Positions 6,047-7,364 of a DNA stretch of 7,364 nucleotides are shown here, piece after piece. The DNA is from an uncultured Beijerinckiaceae bacterium (lineage in GTDB: Bacteria > Pseudomonadota > Alphaproteobacteria > Rhizobiales > Beijerinckiaceae), in contig CALMRL010000482.1 of NCBI GenBank assembly GCA_937873345.1, positions 1 to 7,364 on the forward strand, given 5' to 3'. Under the pieces are notes generated by a model, which saw nothing but the letters and a program-made list of their open reading frames with translations, was not told the origin of the DNA and made no database searches. Both the position numbers and the translations under genes were made by a program. Within the stretch, counting starts at the first letter, position 1. The number at the start of each line of letters is the position of its first letter.

Positions 6047-6904
6047 ATGCGCAACGTCGTGGTCACGGGTGTATCGACCGGCATCGGGCGCGGCGCGGCC
6101 AACGTCCTCGCCGCGCAAGGATGGCACGTGTTCGGCAGCGTGCGGAAGGAGGCCGACGCGCATGCGCTCAAGCGGGAGCTGAACGAGCGCTTCACGCCCC
6201 TCGTCTTCGACGTCGAGGATGACGACGCCGTGGTCGCGGCGGCCGGGCAGGTGCGCGAGCGCCTCGGGGGCCGCACGCTGGATGGCTTGGTCAACAATGC
6301 CGGCAGCTCGTTCAGCGATCCGCTGCTCGTGCAAAGCGTCGCTGACTTCCGCCGGCAGGTCGGCGTCAACCTCGTTGGCATGTTCGCCGTGACCCGGGCC
6401 TTCGCACCCCTGCTCGGCGCCGACCGCTCGCTCACGGGAGCGCCGGGCCGGATCGTCAACATCAGCTCGGTCGGCGGTCGCATGGGGGCGCCCTTCCTCG
6501 GCGCCTATGCCGCCGCCAAGCACGGCGTCGAGGGCTTCTCCGAAAGCCTCAGGCGCGAGCTGCAACTCATCGGCATCGAGGTCGTCATCGTCGCCCCCGG
6601 CTCGGTCGCGACCGCGATCTGGGACAAGGCCGAGGCGCTGCCTCTGGCGCATGTCGCGGGCACGATCTGGGACGAGCCGTACCGGGCCTTCATCGGCTGG
6701 ATGGTCAAGAACGGGCGCGAGGGACTGACGCCGGAGCAGGTCGGAGAGGTGATCGCCACCGCGCTGACCACCGCCAAGCCGAAGACGCGATACGAGGTCG
6801 TCAAGGGCAGGTTCGCCAACGCGACGCTCCCCTCCCTCCTGCCGCGCCGCGCCGTCGATCGCCTGATCGGCCGGCAGATCGGGTTGCTGCCGAAACGGGC
6901 TTGA
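6047..6904 (+). CDS. Short-chain dehydrogenase/reductase (classical SDR), 285 aa
   Basis: NAD(P)-dependent oxidoreductase with a single Rossmann domain. Visible motifs in order: cofactor loop TGVSTGIG (7-14), D55 in the FDVED adenine-contact region, NNAG (83-86), the active-site Asn in VNLVG (N108), catalytic Ser141 in NISS, and Tyr154 and Lys158 in YAAAK, then the PG motif at 184-185. All four catalytic residues are present, so it should be active. Length is slightly longer than the classical 250 because of a C-terminal extension (about 245-285, ending RQIGLLPKRA), common in SDRs acting on hydrophobic alcohols or ketones. The substrate cannot be told. The ATG follows AGGAAA with 6-bp spacing. 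It is divergent from the TetR gene and preceded by both palindromic operators, so expression is probably induced when that repressor is released. Confidence 0.92.
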   Translation: MRNVVVTGVSTGIGRGAANVLAAQGWHVFGSVRKEADAHALKRELNERFTPLVFDVEDDDAVVAAAGQVRERLGGRTLDGLVNNAGSSFSDPLLVQSVADFRRQVGVNLVGMFAVTRAFAPLLGADRSLTGAPGRIVNISSVGGRMGAPFLGAYAAAKHGVEGFSESLRRELQLIGIEVVIVAPGSVATAIWDKAEALPLAHVAGTIWDEPYRAFIGWMVKNGREGLTPEQVGEVIATALTTAKPKTRYEVVKGRFANATLPSLLPRRAVDRLIGRQIGLLPKRA

Positions 6905-7045
6905 TGCCATGCCAGCTGGGAAGGCCTGAACGAGCGTCCGGTCTCGGCAGCTTCGTTCGTGCTCGGCAAGGGCGGTCATCGGCGTGCAGCGATCGAACCA
7001 GCGGCGTGCCGATGTCTCCCCTTCCGACATCCGCGAGGATCGCCC

Positions 7046-7085
7046 GCCTTCGCGAGGTTGGCGTTGAAACTCCCTTCGCGAAGGC
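7046..7085. terminator. Inverted repeat between convergent genes, possible bidirectional terminator
   Basis: GCCTTCGCGA (7046-7055) and TCGCGAAGGC (7076-7085) are perfect 10-bp inverted copies with a 20-nt loop, and one G-T and one G-C pair can extend the stem inward. The right arm lies inside a 12-bp self-palindrome CCTTCGCGAAGG (7073-7084). It sits between the stops of the dehydrogenase (+) and the hydrolase (-), where a two-way terminator would be expected. No T-run follows on either strand, so it may instead be a protein-binding site or a dispersed GC-rich repeat. The rest of 6905-7111 shows only a weaker hairpin, GATGTC/GACATC at 7011-7031. Confidence 0.4.
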
Positions 7086-7111
7086 AAGCCGATCGAGCTG
7101 ACGCTCTAAAT

Positions 7112-7364
7112 CTATCCCGCGAGCACAGCCTGCCGCGCGACCGGCGCGGGCTGCGGCCGGATCGCCGCCGCCGGTTCGGCGCCGAGGAACTCCAGAAGCT
7201 GCGCGAGCATCCGGTCCGAGGCTGCCGTCGCGGTGAAGTTGTGGTCGGCGTCGGGGACGATGGCGACAGCCGCGCCGGGCAGGCGCAGGTCGCATCCGCC
7301 CTCGCCGAAGAAGTGCCGCAGCTCCTCCAGCCCGGGATCGCCGGCGGAGTACACCAGCGCCACC
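7112..7364 (-). CDS. Alpha/beta hydrolase, C-terminal fragment cut by the window edge
   Basis: The visible 84 codons are the last part of an alpha/beta hydrolase-fold protein. ALVYSAGDPGLEELRHFFG carries the acid residue of the catalytic triad on a beta strand (Asp of GDP), and AIVPDADHNFT carries the catalytic His after a strand, followed by a closing helix (ASDRMLAQLLEFLG) and a Pro/Ala-rich tail. The nucleophile Ser and the N-terminal core lie beyond the right edge. The GTG at 7361-7363 is only the first full codon in the window, not a real start. The spacing between acid and His, and the 'DADHN(F/L)T' pattern, fit serine-peptidase-like S33 or esterase-type hydrolases; the substrate is unknown. 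It converges with the short-chain dehydrogenase. Confidence 0.75.
   Translation of the reverse strand, partial: VALVYSAGDPGLEELRHFFGEGGCDLRLPGAAVAIVPDADHNFTATAASDRMLAQLLEFLGAEPAAAIRPQPAPVARQAVLAG

Noticed and set aside
5501..7087. Long minus-strand frame of 528 codons across the SDR and TetR genes
   Set aside because: It runs opposite the well-supported SDR gene and in another frame of the TetR gene; Arg/Ala/Asp-rich shadow sequence in high-GC DNA.
6905..7101. Small plus-strand frame after the SDR gene
   Set aside because: No ribosome site or protein-like pattern; it contains the inverted repeats and is better read as intergenic.
1..7364. CRISPR array or cas genes
   Set aside because: No regularly spaced direct repeats and no Cas-like protein were found on either strand.

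Overview
The window joins two kinds of DNA. Positions 1 to about 2,690 are relatively AT-rich, with codons such as ATA, AGA and TTA common, and carry accessory genes. From about 2,700 to the right edge the DNA is strongly GC-rich, densely coding, and built from ordinary metabolic enzyme/regulator pairs. The GC-rich part looks like a chromosome of a high-GC proteobacterium, probably an alphaproteobacterium of the Rhizobiales type. That assignment rests on base composition and protein flavour only; there is no rRNA or tRNA to fix it.

Accessory part. A 162-aa protein of unknown function with a helical, probably coiled-coil N-terminal half reads leftwards (176-664). A gene-free or nearly gene-free stretch of about 245 bp follows, with a strong hairpin at 797-830. 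It lies directly upstream of a rightward 537-aa reverse transcriptase (910-2523). The enzyme has an intact catalytic core (D143, YVDD at 234-237) and a long helical C-terminal extension. It has no maturase or HNH part and no retron signatures. This architecture fits the 'unknown group'/Abi-like reverse transcriptases, several of which are anti-phage systems (DRT), some working with an upstream non-coding RNA. Downstream, on the opposite strand, is a broken ribbon-helix-helix (Arc-like) gene, 2548-2689, close to the composition border. This left third is the best candidate for something undescribed.

GC-rich part. A DUF985-family cupin (2785-3213) is followed by two divergent regulator/enzyme pairs. 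The first is a zinc-independent medium-chain dehydrogenase/quinone-oxidoreductase-like protein (3289-4299, minus) facing a CrgA-like LysR regulator (4484-5371, plus). Their shared promoter region holds an 8-bp inverted repeat. The second is a TetR regulator (5389-5976, minus) facing a short-chain dehydrogenase (6047-6904, plus). Their shared promoter region contains two perfect 15-bp palindromes that embed TTGACA -35 boxes, which gives a clear autoregulation model. At the right edge is the C-terminal end of an alpha/beta hydrolase (7112-7364, minus), convergent with the dehydrogenase and separated from it by a 10-bp inverted repeat that may end transcription.

The two dehydrogenase/regulator pairs look like independent modules for oxidation or reduction of small carbonyl or alcohol compounds; their substrates cannot be read from the sequence.
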